This document shows positions 1 to 15,518 of a stretch of 64,000 bases of DNA, in pieces. A program made the translations under genes and the position numbers. The stretch is from Setoptus koraiensis (taxonomy: Eukaryota; Arthropoda), in NCBI GenBank assembly GCA_048013815.1, contig CM106585.1, positions 744,001 through 808,000 of the forward strand, written 5' to 3'. Below the pieces are notes generated by a model, which searched no databases, was not told the DNA's origin, and saw only the letters and a list, made by a program, of their open reading frames with translations. The number at the start of each line of letters is the position of its first letter. The stretch's first letter is position 1.

Positions 1-3000
1 TTGTTTTGTTACACATAATGGTTTCCAAGAGCAAATGTGTTAAAGATGGCCATGAATAACCATCTTCTTTCGTATTTAAATTCGGTCAACAAATGTCCCA
101 TCTAACAGTCATATTTTCACCGGTCTTTCAGGCTGACTGCAGAAAATTCTTTTCAAATTTGTTGTCGCTTTCGATAATAGATTGTCTAATAATTTCGGTT
201 CAAAAAACAAGGGGAAAGATCGAATATATTTTGGAAATAAATTCTAAATATTCGCAGACCAACCTAGTCAACTTGTAGCAACAGGGAATGTATAAGCTGT
301 TTGATTGGTGAATTTAAATGCATACTCAGAATGAATTTGGTAGCAAAGTAAACGAGTGAAAACTTTTTCACTGAGAGAAAAGTAAATTCAGGCGCTTTGA
401 AAAAGTCACAACGGCAACTATCACAATTATAGAAAATACATCTAGAAAAAAGGCTCACTGTAAATAGAGTACAGTTCTTTATGATTGAATCAAGTATTTG
501 ATACACGATGATGGTTAAAAAAGTTCTGGATTTTATTGATATGGACCATTTTTGATTAAAACCATGATTAAATTAGATATTTTTTTGTCAAAATGATTTG
601 TTTTATTATTTCTTTGCTTTATCAAAATGACTTTCACTATTAATTTCTGTATTAAATTGTTCTTATTAGCAATAAAAACCATTATAGACCAACAATGATT
701 TGAACTATAGTCTAAACCATGTTGATTAGTCCGAGTGACTATGTCTGGTTGGGTCTGACTGGGCGTCATCATCATACTCAAATTTCTACTGGGATCGTAT
801 GTCGTAATTTTGCATGTATTATGATATAAAATGATTTAAATCATGATCTGATTCCGATTTGGTTGAAATCAGACGACATTAAAACCATTTCGTCCATTTC
901 GTTCAATTTATAATTAAACCATGCATTAAAGCCACGATTCAAACCAACAAAAAAAAACCGAAAAAACTGATTCAGTCATTTTGTCCATATGAAAGCCAAT
1001 GATTTGAACTTTTTGGAATAAACCACAATAAAATGCACGATGATGGAAAAATGAAGAAACCCACTCTAGGCAACGTCGAGATAATAGGTCGAGTAGGAAA
1101 TCGTAGCTTATCATTACTATGGTCATTTAGTCACGCACTTCTTGGCTGGTGTTTGTTGGTTGGTGTCCACTTTACATGTAATTTAATGCCGTCCGTTCAA
1201 CAGATACAAATGTTCTAACATGTGATTATTTGGTCTAACTATTGTGAGGTCAAAAGATGTGAGTTGAAAGTTACCGACACCACAATTGATTTTATTCCTA
1301 ACGGCTTGCTGACTCTTTGTGCTAGCCTTCATACATTCGAACTACAATGAATGAAGGGACTCTTTGACCTCTTTTATGTGACCAGTTAGCCAGATTTAGG
1401 TGTTAGAAGTGGATTAGTGTGCACTTATAGTAACGACATTACATTTTGGACGCACAACAACTTTTGACCAGTGAAATTGTACGTAACTATGGACTGTGTA
1501 TTCGTGTCACGTTTTCTTGTCATGTCATTCGCACTGGTTGAATCGCCTGGACCGAGTAAATTTATCTGTTTTTCAAGCTGATTCGTCATCTAAGTCGAAT
1601 TAACTAGCTAGTAGCAAGAGTATCTTGCCAATGAACTAGCCGCAAAAGTTTCGCTTTGTTTTGCTTCGTTTGCGCGTTCTCTTTGTATTTCGGATTCATT
1701 TACTTGTCGGTGGTTGGTTCGGCAACATATGGGAGAACTCAGCGCCACACATAACCAATGAATAACTTAGTTGCTGAACTGTTAGTATCAGAAAACCATT
1801 TATTTAGGTTGATCCTCTCCTTCTTTCTGTCTAGACTGCTGCGCGAGCACTTAAGCTGACTCAGAAATCCAAAAACGGAAACAAGTGAGACGCCTCGTAT
1901 GTATCCACTAGTATACAAGTTTCTCTCGCCTAGTCTAACTCAAACTGAGTGACTGTAAATCAACTCTCGCTTTAAGTCATTTGTCTGAATCTGTCTAGAT
2001 GTGTCTCATAATTAATGTGCGCCAATACATGGCCTGCTACTGAATTTATCGAGAATCAATAGAAAGAAAACATAAAGAGAAAGAAAAAACACCCCCTCGA
2101 TTTAACTCTCATTAATTTATTGAACTGGGAGCGAGCAATGGTTGGCCATATCAGTTCATACCCTGCAGCGATTGCTTTCTGATTGGATCCGAATCTTTTA
2201 TTCGCACGACCATCTCATGTATTGCATAGATTACTTGCCAGTCAGGGTCAATGTTGGTATAACAAAGCGATCAACAACGAGTGACTTATCTGATGCGATT
2301 CGTCGTCCACAACAATCAGCCTAAACAACTGAAGTTGCACAACCAGGTAATCTGACGGTGATATCTATCAGTATTGTGTATTGGCATTGGTGTGCCTATA
2401 TCTAATAAGACGTCGAAAATGCATTTCGCTCATATTTATGAATCCAATGATACCGAGTAGCCAATGGCTACTCGTTGATTATTCTACTACTATTAGCTTT
2501 ATGTCTAGCCATATATGTCAAGATGAACGCTGATTCGCATCGAATGTATTGAGCGAGACAATTTGCACAAGTTTGCTGGTGTTGAGTTGGACGAAATTCG
2601 TCCAACATTTTGATGCTGGCTTGCCCTATATTCTGAACTGCTGCCCAATACCAACTCGATATATTATTTGGCCTGCCGGCGAAATGTCCAACTGAACAAT
2701 GAGCGCACATCTGTCTAGGTTATATTCACGAGCGAAGTACTAACTAAATGAAAAGATTAAGTTGCAAGTTGGCGTTGTCCGAGATTCATATTATTACCAT
2801 TACATCATCCAATAATGTGTTAGATATGTGTGAGGAAGCTGCTCACTTGAACCATTGTCGGACTATTAATCTAGGAAGCCTTCTGGTGACACTCACACGG
2901 CTTGTCTGCCGATTTGTGTACAGCTATTGAACTGTCAGACGGTCGGGTGCCATCAGGGTGTCCATCGGTGTTCTTCGATAGCCATATTAATGTATGGATA

Positions 3001-6000
3001 TTGAGCACAGATTGAGATCTAGCTGCTTGGATATGAATGTCGTGTTGGTAGCTCTATGGGCAACAACGTTCGCCAAAGATGAATGGGCGCATCGATATTG
3101 ATTTAGGTACAATTCATGTAAGTGGTCATACATACTGTGCGGGCCTTTTTTGTACGGATTTGTACGGATTTTTGTACATGCGATAAAAATTCATGAGGTC
3201 CAATATATTCACCATCGGACAGATGCACGAATTTTTCATGCACAGTGTCAGTTTTCTCTGATTTCCACTGTTTGCATTATGTACCGACACAGTTTGATCG
3301 TCGATAGTCAGTGGGTTTGTGATTGCGATAAAACTTTCGTTTTTATACAAATGAGAAATGCCACCACCCGTTGTGAAATTGGAGCGCTGCCAAGTAAGGC
3401 ACGAAACATTCAGCAGCAGCACCTCTACATACAAATACACTGAAAATAGATGGACTAATTAGCCCAAAGCGAATCTGAAAGCTTCCGTTTCTTGATGCAG
3501 GCTACATTATAAAGTGCGCACGAAAAGGAAAATCATCTAGAAAGAAATTTTTGCTTTTTTGCTTTTTTTACGTTGAAAATTTTCATTTAGACAACTCGTA
3601 GAGACACAGATGCGCACGAGGGTGGCAGGATTAGTTGTGAACTTGAGCCGGCAGTGGAGGCCTTGAGGCGTCGTAAATCGAGGGCGACGATGCATATCGA
3701 GAATGGTAACACGCCAGAAAAGAATTATATCTCTTTAGTTTTCGGTGGAGAGAGTTTTTTTTCTACGAACGTGACCACCAATAAAACGCCTAGCAGAGTA
3801 TCTATGACGCGTGTCATCTCTTTTTCGCGTTATCATTGCGCCCATGACAGATGTCGCCAATCTGGTGGGGCCAGGATCTCTCAGGTGGACAGGCCAAATG
3901 ATCCGGGCCGCGCTCACGTGCAGCGGCCAGTACGTGATTGAGGTGTCCATGAAACTGGTAGCTGCTGGCTCGAGTTAATAAGCTTGTGTTGGCCAGCAGC
4001 TGGCGCCACCCAAACGCCAATCAGGAGCAGCATGTCTGATGAAATTTCACCCCTCTCTCTCTGCGCATCCTTCATGTGTCGGAATGGACTGTATTGCCGC
4101 GTAACGATATTCAGAGGTGAGGGCGCTTTTGTGCGTGCCTCGATGCTCGGCTCATCCCAGATCCGAGCCAACTTAATGCGCTTGTTTACTACCTACTCAG
4201 CGAAAGACTCACCTAGCAGATACAGTTGCTATTGTCAGTGAAGGATTCGGCATGGGCGCAAGCATAAGAATGAGGGATTCGTGAGAATAAAGATTTCTCC
4301 ATGGAGGAAAGGCAATTATCTGAGAATTATCTCTCTCTCTCTCCCCAAGGTAATGCATCTCTTACTAATTTATCTAGGTTGCGAGCTCAGAAGCAAAGCT
4401 GCTTTTATATGGGCAACGAGTGGAGGTGCCGGTAATCATTATGGTGGCTGCCGTTGTTGGCGCTGCTACACGACAAACTGAATTAATTGCCTTTTATCTC
4501 TCGGGGGACCATATCGCCACGCTGCCAAACTAGATGGCTGGCAGAATGGATCAGCGTAGTTTTGCCCGCTACAATGGGGCCAACTCCTCGTGAAGCGATA
4601 TCACGCTTTGCATTCATTCTCACGTATACAACCATTGCTGTTGTCTAGCTGAACCATCTGAACGGAGGATATTTCATTGAAACGTTCAGTCAGCGGATTT
4701 AGACTTGAGACTCTCTAGTTGAAAGAGCGAGTCGTGAATGGAATGGTGAACCTGTTTGGCGCCTTGTTTGTCAAGTATCTATACGTTGGCGTCTCACCAA
4801 TATTGTGGCCTCTTAATTTCATTAGATGCTATTGCGCTCATTGCATTACATATGCCGTCTGCGTATTGTTACTCTCACAGCAGCAGCAGCGGCAACAGCA
4901 ACAACAACTTATTTCACCGTTGTTGCCCTTCGATAATAGTCAAAAGTTGTGAGCTAGTACACAAGTCACATATATTTATGCCGGCCCGATGAGTATGCGT
5001 CGACCACTGGTCACTGTTTGCGGGGCCCTCTGACGCCTCCCACACGCGCACTCATTCGGTCAGTTGATACGTCTCGCTGCGCCTCAAAGAGATGAGTTGT
5101 GTCTGTGAACTTCGAAATAAAACATAATAATCTTTCTCATGTTGCCAGTTAAGTGACTGATCTGGCCAGTCGAGCCGATGAGTAACACTGTTTCGACAGC
5201 TGGCAGCATAGACAGCTCGTGTCAGCGAGGCCCGGGCGGCCTCAGTGATCTCAGTCTGACTGGTGCCGCACGCTTGTGATGGATGGCTGTGAATTAATAT
5301 TAATTCATCTGATTAAGACGTGATGCTCAATCTTACACGGGGCCCCATTTTTTGTGTTTTTGTTATTGTTTATTATTGTTAGTTTTGTTTCAAACAAATG
5401 AGCGAAGGATGGAACACAGGATTCCTCTGAAAGATGTTCCTCCATCCGAGAGGCTACAATGAGCGGGCATTATTAGCTGGGTGAGAGGATAGGATGGCAT
5501 AGATGTGGATCAAACAATGTTCGTGTTTCAACGCAAAAAGAAACATTTGTTTCGGTTCTGCATGGTAGCTCTCAGTAATTTGACGAAGCAAGCGGAATTT
5601 CTTCACAGCGAACAACGACTTAAATTCCAAATGAATTGTTATCTGTCTCACTATTTGTTTTGTGTCTGTCAGACAGGGTCCGAGCGGCAACTCATCAGCG
5701 AAAACAATCTTGGCGTCTCGGGTGTCTAAGCTACTGTTGTGATTCTAAGATAAATGATATTCTTATGAATAATGATGATCCACTACATATATTATAAATG
5801 GCCCCACACAAACACGTGCACAGGCACGCTTGCTGATAGGTCGCGCATCGCATCGTATGAATATGTGATGGCATGATTATTTTAATCATTGTTGCAACGT
5901 TGTTCATCTATCTATCTAGCGCGTCACTAGCGCCATTGTATGAAATTTTATATTAAGCCGTATTACTCGGCTATATAGAGATCGCTGCTCATCAGCTGAT

Positions 6001-9000
6001 CCTAAATTAATCAAAATCCCCCTCCGTGCGCTCGATCGATCGCTAGGGACCCATGCTGGACCCCAGTTCACAGAAACAGTTGGGCCGCAATTCAACTCGA
6101 GCGAACCTAACGTTACTGTTTGAAGAGGAATGGATAACGCTTCGCTGATTAATTCAAGTTTGGCGCCTCATCATTCGCGGATAGGCCAATCCGGCGGATG
6201 ACTTTGCCGAACGTGTCCATTTTCGCCACCTAGTAATTGCATCTGGTGATGGGCCCTCCCGAGACACATTTGCACCAATAGCAAAAGCAGGGGCGAGCTG
6301 CACCAAACAATATCATTAGATCAGGTGTAGCTGAACCAGTTGTGCCAAGTTGGTTGCATCTTCTTCTTATTGAATTATTGACGCGCCACTGTGTGTATTG
6401 AATATCACTGACTAGTGTCGGTACTATTTTCTTTTTAGCCTAGAGATATTTTTGCTGATCTGGCAACCAGACAGCCAGTTTGGTTATTTGCAAGCAATAC
6501 TCGTGCCATGTGCGTTTGCGTACAACTTACGCAATTTTATACGATTACATAATCAATATGTTGTTTGCTTTAGTAGTGGTTCTGTGATGAGTTGAGAGAG
6601 CGATTTTCGGGCGATGCCATTGCCACTGCTAAACCAATAGCTGGGGCACTTTGCGTCTGAATTTTGTGTTCTCTTCAAAACCAAACAAACGCTTGTTCGG
6701 GCTGCAAATGCAGCTCGACCAACAAATCAATGATGGACACAAATGCTTAAAATATTCCAAAATTCTCTAAAGCAGATTATCGAAGCGGATAAATAGTGTA
6801 GTGTAAATGCATTTTCCTCCCCACCCGCCTCTCACGCTATTCTGTTTGAGTTTTGCTCAGTTTGGCGCACATCAATCTTAGCTGAAAGGTGTACTACCAT
6901 AAATACTCGCTACTGCAAAATGTTTGCAAGCTCATGATGTATCTAACATGAAAACTCCCGCTACCCACACATTTGTGATACACTAACCTCCGGCAAACAC
7001 CTTACTTACATTGCCTGCTTGCCCTAAAGTAAAAAGGAGAAGTATACAAAGTAGCACATAGTGGGGGCCAATAGCAAATATTCACTTAAGCTTTTGACGT
7101 GGCCTCATTTGTTTGTTTGCCATTCGTGTATTGTTGTCCATTGTTGTCCACATGAGTTAAGCATGTTCTTCATGGACAGATCTAGTCATCGTAACTCGAA
7201 CGAAAGCGAGAATTCTAGTTTGGACAGCTTGAATAACAAAGTTATTGTTATTGCATTCTAAACTCTGGAAATTATCAAAGGGTTTCAAAGCCTGGTAGTG
7301 ACTGCGAAATGGTTGCCTGGCTGTCATATGTGCTATCAATTAGGGACATCAATGGGTAACTATCCTGTGTCACATGTGAGTTTAGCATCCGACCGGTTTA
7401 TTGATTTGAGATTGTCGGTCACCAGAGCAGATAGCCATTTATTCAAGGGTCTCTCGGGCGATCATAGCAACAGAAAATGCACAAAAAATTTTCTAACAAA
7501 CAGATTGCGATGCGTTGCTATCTATATCTATTACCACTGTTTCGGCAACTGCTATAGTAATATGCATTTCCCGAAGTTTCAACTGACAAGTCCGTTAAAA
7601 AACGGATATTTGACTGTGAACGGATTCTATGAGTATAAACCGCTGAACCTGGCGAGTTTTGATAACAAATCCGTAACCAACAGTTGTCTGTATGACTCTG
7701 CTATTAATTTAGTTTTCTTTTTTGCGCGAAAACATTCCAGAATTGGAATATCTGATGATGATTTTCAAACATTTAAAGCAATTCTTATCTCGCAATAGTA
7801 ATACACATGTACTGTTGTCATGCATGAACATCGGATGCTCAACCACAACCGCTAAACAAATATTTAGACACTGAGTTGAGTGAGAGAGTCCAAGCAACCG
7901 GAAGTAACTGGTTTTTTCGTCATCTAATCTAGGGAAAATTCACCATCAGGGGATGTGGCCCTTGCTGGTATTTCTGAGCTTATTGCTTAGTTGGCTGTTT
8001 TATCGTAGATGTTGTTGCATAAAGAATTCTGATGTCAAACCAAAAGATAATGTAATAGATAAAATCAGTCGCAGCAGACAAAAAACCAAAACACTTGTTA
8101 AGCGAGAGCCAATAATGGACGACAACGATCAATAACCATAAATCAGAAATGACACCAACTAGATTCAAATTCTCTATCTATGTCTCTAGTATAAGCAGTA
8201 GTAGTGATTATGGTGGTGTAGTCATTCTCTCCCACCATTCTTCTGCCGAGAAAACCAACTTAAACTCTATGACACTATATATTCCATGTCTATAGTGGAC
8301 TCTCGAGACTAAATAATAAACAACTATAATATCATTGTCTTGTTTATTTTTCCTTAGTTCACGCTCGTAAGTTTGTGCCCGATCACAGATTTGGTCCCCG
8401 AACTCCAAACAGTGAACTAGTTTTTTCTTGAGAACAAGGATTGAGCACGAATTCAGCACAAGCATGGAAAAATAAACGAGTCATAAATAAATAGTCACGG
8501 TAGTGTGTTAGCAGTAGCTTTCATCCGATGTGATCAAGCGAAAATTCGCTCTTACCAAGCTAAACTCTTGCTTCCTCTTGCCTCCTTTTCTGCTGTGACC
8601 ACGATTTGTTTGGTTTTCGCTATAATAATGATTTCCGACAATCTTCACGAATCAACTCGATAGCATCTAGATATAGCCTCAGACAGTACGAACTTTTCTG
8701 TGAGGATGTCCATGACAATTCAACGAAAAACTTCGTGAAACGTGAAAAAAGGAGAATGAAAACTTGGTCGAGTCGTGCTCATCATTATCTATCGCCAAAT
8801 ATTACTACTACAGTATAGTGCTAGTTCAAGAGGTGTCTGTACCAAGGTTTGTACAGTTATCACTAATAACTTATCAGGGTGACGTGAGAAAAGTTTAGCT
8901 ATGAGAGGTGTAGGTTAATAGTGTCGAATTCACACTCTTTTGTTGTCCGGGTGCATTATTTGTTTTGCGCAAGTTTGGAGGCAACAACAGAAAGAAAAAC

Positions 9001-12000
9001 TAGAAAAGAAATTGATTTACACACTCGCTACAGTTATTGCCCAAAAATCGTCAAGAGTCTCATCAGAATAAAATCAGTCAGTAAAAACGGATAGCTCACA
9101 ATCAAGATCGATTGCAGGCAGTGAATCTGAATCTCCGATCAATCAAGCAACTAAAAAAATCTGAAATGCGTTCTCGTGCAATGAAACGCAATTGATTATA
9201 GACTTTATCTAGCACCATCTGATACGCTGCACTAGCTGACAGAATCCCTTTTAACGAGGACCCACGGTGAGCAAGCGTATAAATGATCGCACCTGAATCG
9301 TCTGATCAGAGTTCCTCGCGCTAAGAACTCATCGATCTGGATCTTTCGCGAGAAAAAATAAATCGTCTAGTTTTTAATTTCATCTAATCAGTGAGCATTC
9401 AGAGTGCTGTTTTGCCGAAAGAGCGTGCGTGAACTTTACTGGAACTGGAAAATTTCTTTGGAAAAATGTATGAATAGATGACGCCTAGAATTCGTTCCCA
9501 TAATTAGCTGAGATAAATCTACTGTAGTTGCTGAGAAGAGGCTAAGCTCAAGTTTCGCCAGTGATTTTGCAATGTGACATAAAATCGCTATGCTGCCCGG
9601 GGTGCAATTTTGTCGTAAACAAAAAAGAATAATCTGTTGGTCTGGTCGGTTCAGGTTACTGATTGGCGCCACTGACGATACGCATAAGTGGTTTGCGGCA
9701 ACTGAAACCCGAAAATAATATAAAAAGCGAACAGAAATTCATTTTCGTGCTTCATTGGTTAGATTTAATTTGAATATCTGTCCATTTCAGCACGAAATGA
9801 ATTCATTTCTCTCGCGCCATAACAGAATCAGTCAATCGTGCCTGGCTACGAGCGTCGTATGCGCTTGTCGTATTTTTATTTCAGCCAGTGATTCCAGCGT
9901 AAATTGGCCATCTGTATTTTTCAGCGACTCTCATGAGTTTAGCCAGTGTGAATTAACATGTAAATGGCCCATGTGAATTCTATTATTGTTATAGCCATTA
10001 ATGTTATTATTGTACGACATAATGTAATGAGCAAGAGTTGGACAGAGTCGTCATTTACAGGGGGAGCTGGCTAACAACCAGCGACTTGTGTATATATTAA
10101 AAGTGCGCATAGCAAAGCAGGCAGAAAAACAAACAAACTATCCTTTGCATGATGGCCCCTCTTCCGTTCAGCACAGTCAGCCAGCCAGTGAGCATGGCTG
10201 ACAGGGTAGATGGATAACAATTTGAGGCCGAGTTAGTCGGTCCGTTGTGTCCAATCTGCTGTGTTATTGTGTTTACTGTGGGCCTATTACAAACTTTGTT
10301 CTGACTACGCCAGCGATTTGCGTATACAAAGATAGCGAGATAACGAGCCAGGCTACCAATTCAATTCGGTATATTCCAAAACGGTTTGGACAAAACCTCA
10401 ACATCATCACATAATGAAATTCATCTATATTCAAAGAAACAAGAGATAGCGTCGAGCGTCTGTTGTTGTGCACAATCAGGCCCGCTGAAAATGCAAATGA
10501 GAAGAGTTACAATTGTTATTGGTTGAAATTACAGTGGCATGACAATGGTGGCGTTGGTGTTGCACCCAAACCAACCAACCACAATTGGGAATAGGCCGCC
10601 TGCCTGCTTGTTATTCTCCAATATGTCGATGCTGTCTGGCGGTGCGGTTGTCCAAATTGAAATGGCTTTTCCACGTCCAGTGTCCGGCCGGATATTAGCT
10701 GGCTAGCAGTGGCTAGGTGATAAGATTATAGGAGATCATTACAAGTGTTAGCGGGGTTGATGACTCCCTCGCTTGCTCTCTCTCTCTCTCTCTCTCCCTT
10801 TATGTATGTATGTAGCCCGCTTGGTGGCTGCCAGTGAGGCCTCTTGATTGAACGAAACAGCGATTATGTGTCGCATTGTCGTCACATAGGACGACACTAG
10901 ATAATGACAATCATCAACAACGTTTTCGACGCTGATGATCGAACTTATAAGGGGATTCGTTCAGGTAGAAGCACAATTGTAAATGTAATGCGAGGGTCAG
11001 CCGAGCAGGCCCACTCCATTGGGGCCCGTCTAGTCTGCTGTGGGATCGCAATGAGTCAGTCCGGTTGACTACACAACTGCTACCTCATCAACACTAAACG
11101 CATGCCCCAGAGTCTACCGGTTCAACTCAGCTTTGAGCAACCATTCTCATGGTGTTCAGAATGCTCTCGTCGTCAGACCAATTATACCCAGCTATGTGTG
11201 TTCTGTCTTTTAGTAAACAAACGCTACAGACCCATGTGGATATTTTTTGTGTTTGTTTCAATTAAATTTGAATTGAAATTGCGTTTCGCGAGCTTCCCAT
11301 AGAGAATGCGCGTGCCCAGCTATACATGCTATACCTGGACTAACGACAAAAGGTTGCTCCTGATTTAACTAAAGTTGATTTGTTATTTCCCATAAGTATT
11401 TGATCTACGCAGTTGACAAAATCCCGTATTCCTGGACTATCAAATGTGCCCACATTTGTGTACATGTCCCACCTACAATGTACCGAGCGACCAATTCCCT
11501 GCATAATTCGTAGTCAGCTTCACATGTCGAGCGAGCTGGACAACATTGAAACATTTTTTTTTCTTTGGTGTAATGGCATTCGGTATCGACATATAAAAGT
11601 AGCTGGTTTCAGGTTGACCAGATGGGCCGAAGATCACGCCGGGATGAAGCGATCATCTTTGTCTGCATTTAGGTTCCCCCCAAGATTTATACTAGGAAAA
11701 TCCAGCATTCCCTCCGCCCATTGGCGGCATTGACGATTTAGAACCATTTACTCTCCAGAATGGTTGCTTCTAGGATCTACGTCAAGGTTTTGGACTGTCA
11801 GGGCCACCCCTGGCCGTGGTGAGAGGCGCCACAAACGGCTCATTTGGGCCTTGATTGACAACAAAAGCCACATCGGACCTAAAGTCTGGTCGTCATTCAG
11901 AAAAAAAGTCATATCAGGCCGAATATTGCTTATCACTGCCTCAATTTATTAGTGAGCCCAATGACTTTCCATCGGCCACGCCGGTTCAATTTCGCGAAGC

Positions 12001-15000
12001 TATGCAAATTGTCTTCTACGAAATATGCAATTAACGAGCCTCTCTAGCGAAACAATATTTGCCAATTTCATTCGAGAGAATTTCCATAAAATATCAACTA
12101 CGACAAACGAGGGATGGTACTTTCGCCCAACCAGTTTAGCTCTAGTAATGCTCTATAGTTACATCGTTTGGGTGGAAATTTAAGAGTTAATTGATGTAAA
12201 ATGATGCGTGAAAAGTGTGTGCAAATCCCTGATTCTCTAATAAAAATAATTCGATACTAAAGCTGGGAAATTTGTGCGAGCGAGATGCAAATAGAATAAT
12301 TGCATTATTTGCGTGCGGTGCGACAATAGATATTCTGACAGTTTGAGCCAATTTCCCGTACCGTGATAGTGTTATCGCGTGCTCAATTTCTGTCAGATAA
12401 CACTGGCACATTTTGAAACATTCAGCCAACATAAGTGTTTCCCTCATTTTGTCGGCTTAATTTCAGGCTGCCGTTTCTCATGCCAAGACAGACGTTAGAT
12501 GGGCAGAAATTAAAAGTTATATTAATACAGTCCTTTGCTAGCGATGACCACACTCGAACCGAAACTTTGCCCGATTCATGCAAGCTCACTGCTGCTGCTT
12601 GTTTGACCTCCAAGGAGCCCCAAAGTCATTTTGGACCCCATGAGTCATTTGTATTCACATAAATGTCAAACAAACAGCCATATTTGGTGGTCGGCAGCAT
12701 CTCGACTGCTGATACTTTGATTAATTTGGGGCCATGCTGATTAAGTGGCCGCCCACTGGTGATCGTAAATATTCATAAGATATATTTCTTGTTGTTTGTT
12801 TCAATCTTATAATGGTAAAATTGCAATTGTTTGTGGCATCATTCGTTATGCTGACATCCACAATTTCTGCTTGATTGATTGATTGTCAACTGTGTGAAGC
12901 AATAAAACAGCGGCAACAATAATAAATTAAGGTCGCTGACTCTATATGTTGGTCAATGTCTTGTCGCCATCATTAGCAATCCTCTCTTGCTCTTAAGCAA
13001 TGAGCAAAAACAATGAATGTGTCTGACTCTACCCAATGTCTCTTTGCTTGCCTAGCTAGTCATTGAACTGAGTCTCGTAAAATGTGTTTGCCGGGGCACT
13101 GGCCAATATCTGGTCGCATTAATTTATAACGTTGACTACTTCTCAAATAAGTTTCAAGTTCTACTGGAGCCCCATTGCTGGTTCGAGCGCCACTACTGCA
13201 AGATTTGGTTGTTACGCAACCAGCGATATAATTGAATTGAGCTGGCTCACTCAATTCAGTATTCGTCTATGTTTTGAGCTAGAATGTCTTGGCAAAATTA
13301 ATTAATTACTCGCAAGTTACGGCAAAACCATTTCGGCCTCTTTTATGGCTTCTCTCATCTGAATGTGCGTGTGCGTGTAAACTGCCTTTACTGCTACTTT
13401 TATCATTTATGTTTCTGTTTTGGTGCCTGTTATTCATTATCGGCGCCTGTCTTGATTCGAGCAGCGCCAATGATTGCTTTACTATATTCGCGAGTCACCA
13501 GTGTTGCCCACACCGATACACAAATATAGTCTCTCCAGCTTCACACTGGTCGGATGAAACAAATTGGATTAGAGCGGAAGGCAATGAACTTGGCAAGCTC
13601 GCTTGGCTAGACAAACATGGGCTCCGAGACATTGGAAGCAATCAATTGAAAACGGCAGCAGCGGTGCAAGTTCATTTTATGCAAGCCAACAAGCTGTCAG
13701 CGTTCTTCCGAAATACTGATTCAACTTTGCCTCTTTGTAGTCGCCAAACACACACACTGATGGCTCTTGTTATTCCATCTTGTGTTGTATTGTGGCTTCG
13801 GGATCGGAAATATCGCATTAAAACAATCGTGCAAACGTCGTCGTGGTCGTAGCGGTCGTAGCGGTCGTAGCCAACCATTGGCCCTGGTGGTTGTCACGAG
13901 AAAAATTTCCACCATTTTGCTGCCCATTCTAGTTGCTTTTGTCGCTGTTTGGCATCAGTAGAGAGTGATTGTGGGGCCAATTGTTTTTCCAAAATGGAAC
14001 CGACTTAGTACAACTTGAATCGCAAGCAAGCGTTTCGTTTTCGGCCAGTGGCAAGCCCTCCATTTGGCTATTCCGTGAGCCAGTCAGCAACAATATTAAT
14101 CTTGTGTGCATTAGAGAGATGAAGCACTGGATTGAGACCCAACATTTTCATAGTTTACGTAAGTGTGCTACCAACTTGGGCCACTGCACTCACGAGCAAA
14201 CACACTCGAAGTTATCCATCCGAAATCGTTGTTCTCCCTCCCTTTTTCTCTTATTCTCTTTGATATCCCAACTGTTTGCGCGTTTGAGTTATCTGGCTTG
14301 TTTCAGGCCACAAGCAATGTCAGGGTTAAAGACCTCTCAAGAAAGAGCGAGCGAGAGAGAGAGAGAGAACAAATCTTCGAAAGGATTCGTTTCTTTGCCT
14401 CACTTTATCCGTTGCTTGGCCGGCATTTAAATAACGGCATTATAAGCGAGCTAGTCACATTGGACCGTTTGCTGGTGCCGCTAACCAGGGTCAATATCAT
14501 TTGCAATGCCTAATTTGTTCTTGTCGTTACTGTTGTTGCTTGCTGTCATTATATATCATTTTATTTGCTAATATCGTACGCAACACTGCCAAATGGCCTG
14601 CTCCAGTGAAACATGTAATAAGTTTTCGCGTTGCCATCAACAGCACCATCACGTAACCAGATGTAGATGGCTAAGTTGCAAGTCGCTAGGTCATTTGCAC
14701 TGTGTCTGTCACGGACCCTCTATCTACAAATTACACGATTCGGGCTCGTCACTGGCAACAACAGAATCACCCTCGGTCCTCTCTCTCTCTCTCTCCTTCT
14801 CTCCGTCTGTTTTTTCGCTGATGCTGTTTCAATGTAGTAACTAAAAGTTGTGTTCGTCCGTCGTGCGGACGATAAATGATCACAGCGGCAAGATATCAAT
14901 GACATCTGTAGCCATATACATGTCCCTTCCTTCGACGAGTTTCGCGCATTTACAATATTGGACACATTATGCTGTCACTCTCATGACGCAATAACATAAA

Positions 15001-15518
15001 TATCTATCAAAGTTACGTACAACAGCTAATTTCCACAATGTAAAATTATCTACGCATACAGTATGCGGCATACTGGAACATAAAGCGTCAAAATATAAGA
15101 TATTAACCAGCCATTAGTTAATCGCGTCGTAGCTGTGTAGTGTAGGTCCTGCCTGTCTTGTTTGTCAGCTACAATCACCGGGGACAGGAAAATCGGATTG
15201 GAGCCGAAATTCTTCCAATTGAGTAATAACTCCGAAAGATTGCAGATTGCTTTCAGGCCAGACCTAACTAGATACGTCTTTTGTTTCTACCGAAAACAGC
15301 GAACTGTCATCAAAACCAATCAAGATTCAATCTAGGTGCCGATGAAAGAACTTAATCCATGAATATTTGAATCTCGTATTTCGAAAAAAACGAAAAATGA
15401 TCTAAAATGATCCGAATAACGATTCGATTGCGACTGGCAGAAACCGAAGAAAATCAGAAGTGTTTGCCATTTCACAGAAACTATATTGCTAAAAGTCCGA
15501 TTGTGTATGTCTACTCAC
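1..15518 (-). other. Presumed GPCR intron, no gene recognised
   Basis: This stretch follows the GTGAGT donor at 15518-15513 on the minus strand and should be the next intron of the receptor gene. I looked on the minus strand for the expected TM2 exon (a PTN..L..LA..D-type motif) and saw none, so the intron probably exceeds 15.5 kb. It holds a short CT tract (10779-10798), a GA tract (14345-14369) and a 21-nt perfect palindrome (2454-2474). Several open frames of 150-190 codons (7298-7798, 13289-13852, 13969-14430) lack recognisable domains, and I treat them as chance. Confidence 0.45.

Noticed and set aside
7298-7798. A 166-codon open frame on the plus strand
   Set aside because: No recognisable motif, signal peptide or splice context; length is compatible with chance.
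13289-13852. A 187-codon open frame on the plus strand, with another of 153 codons after it
   Set aside because: It begins without ATG and has no domain. One such frame is expected by chance in this much sequence, and it lies within the presumed receptor intron.
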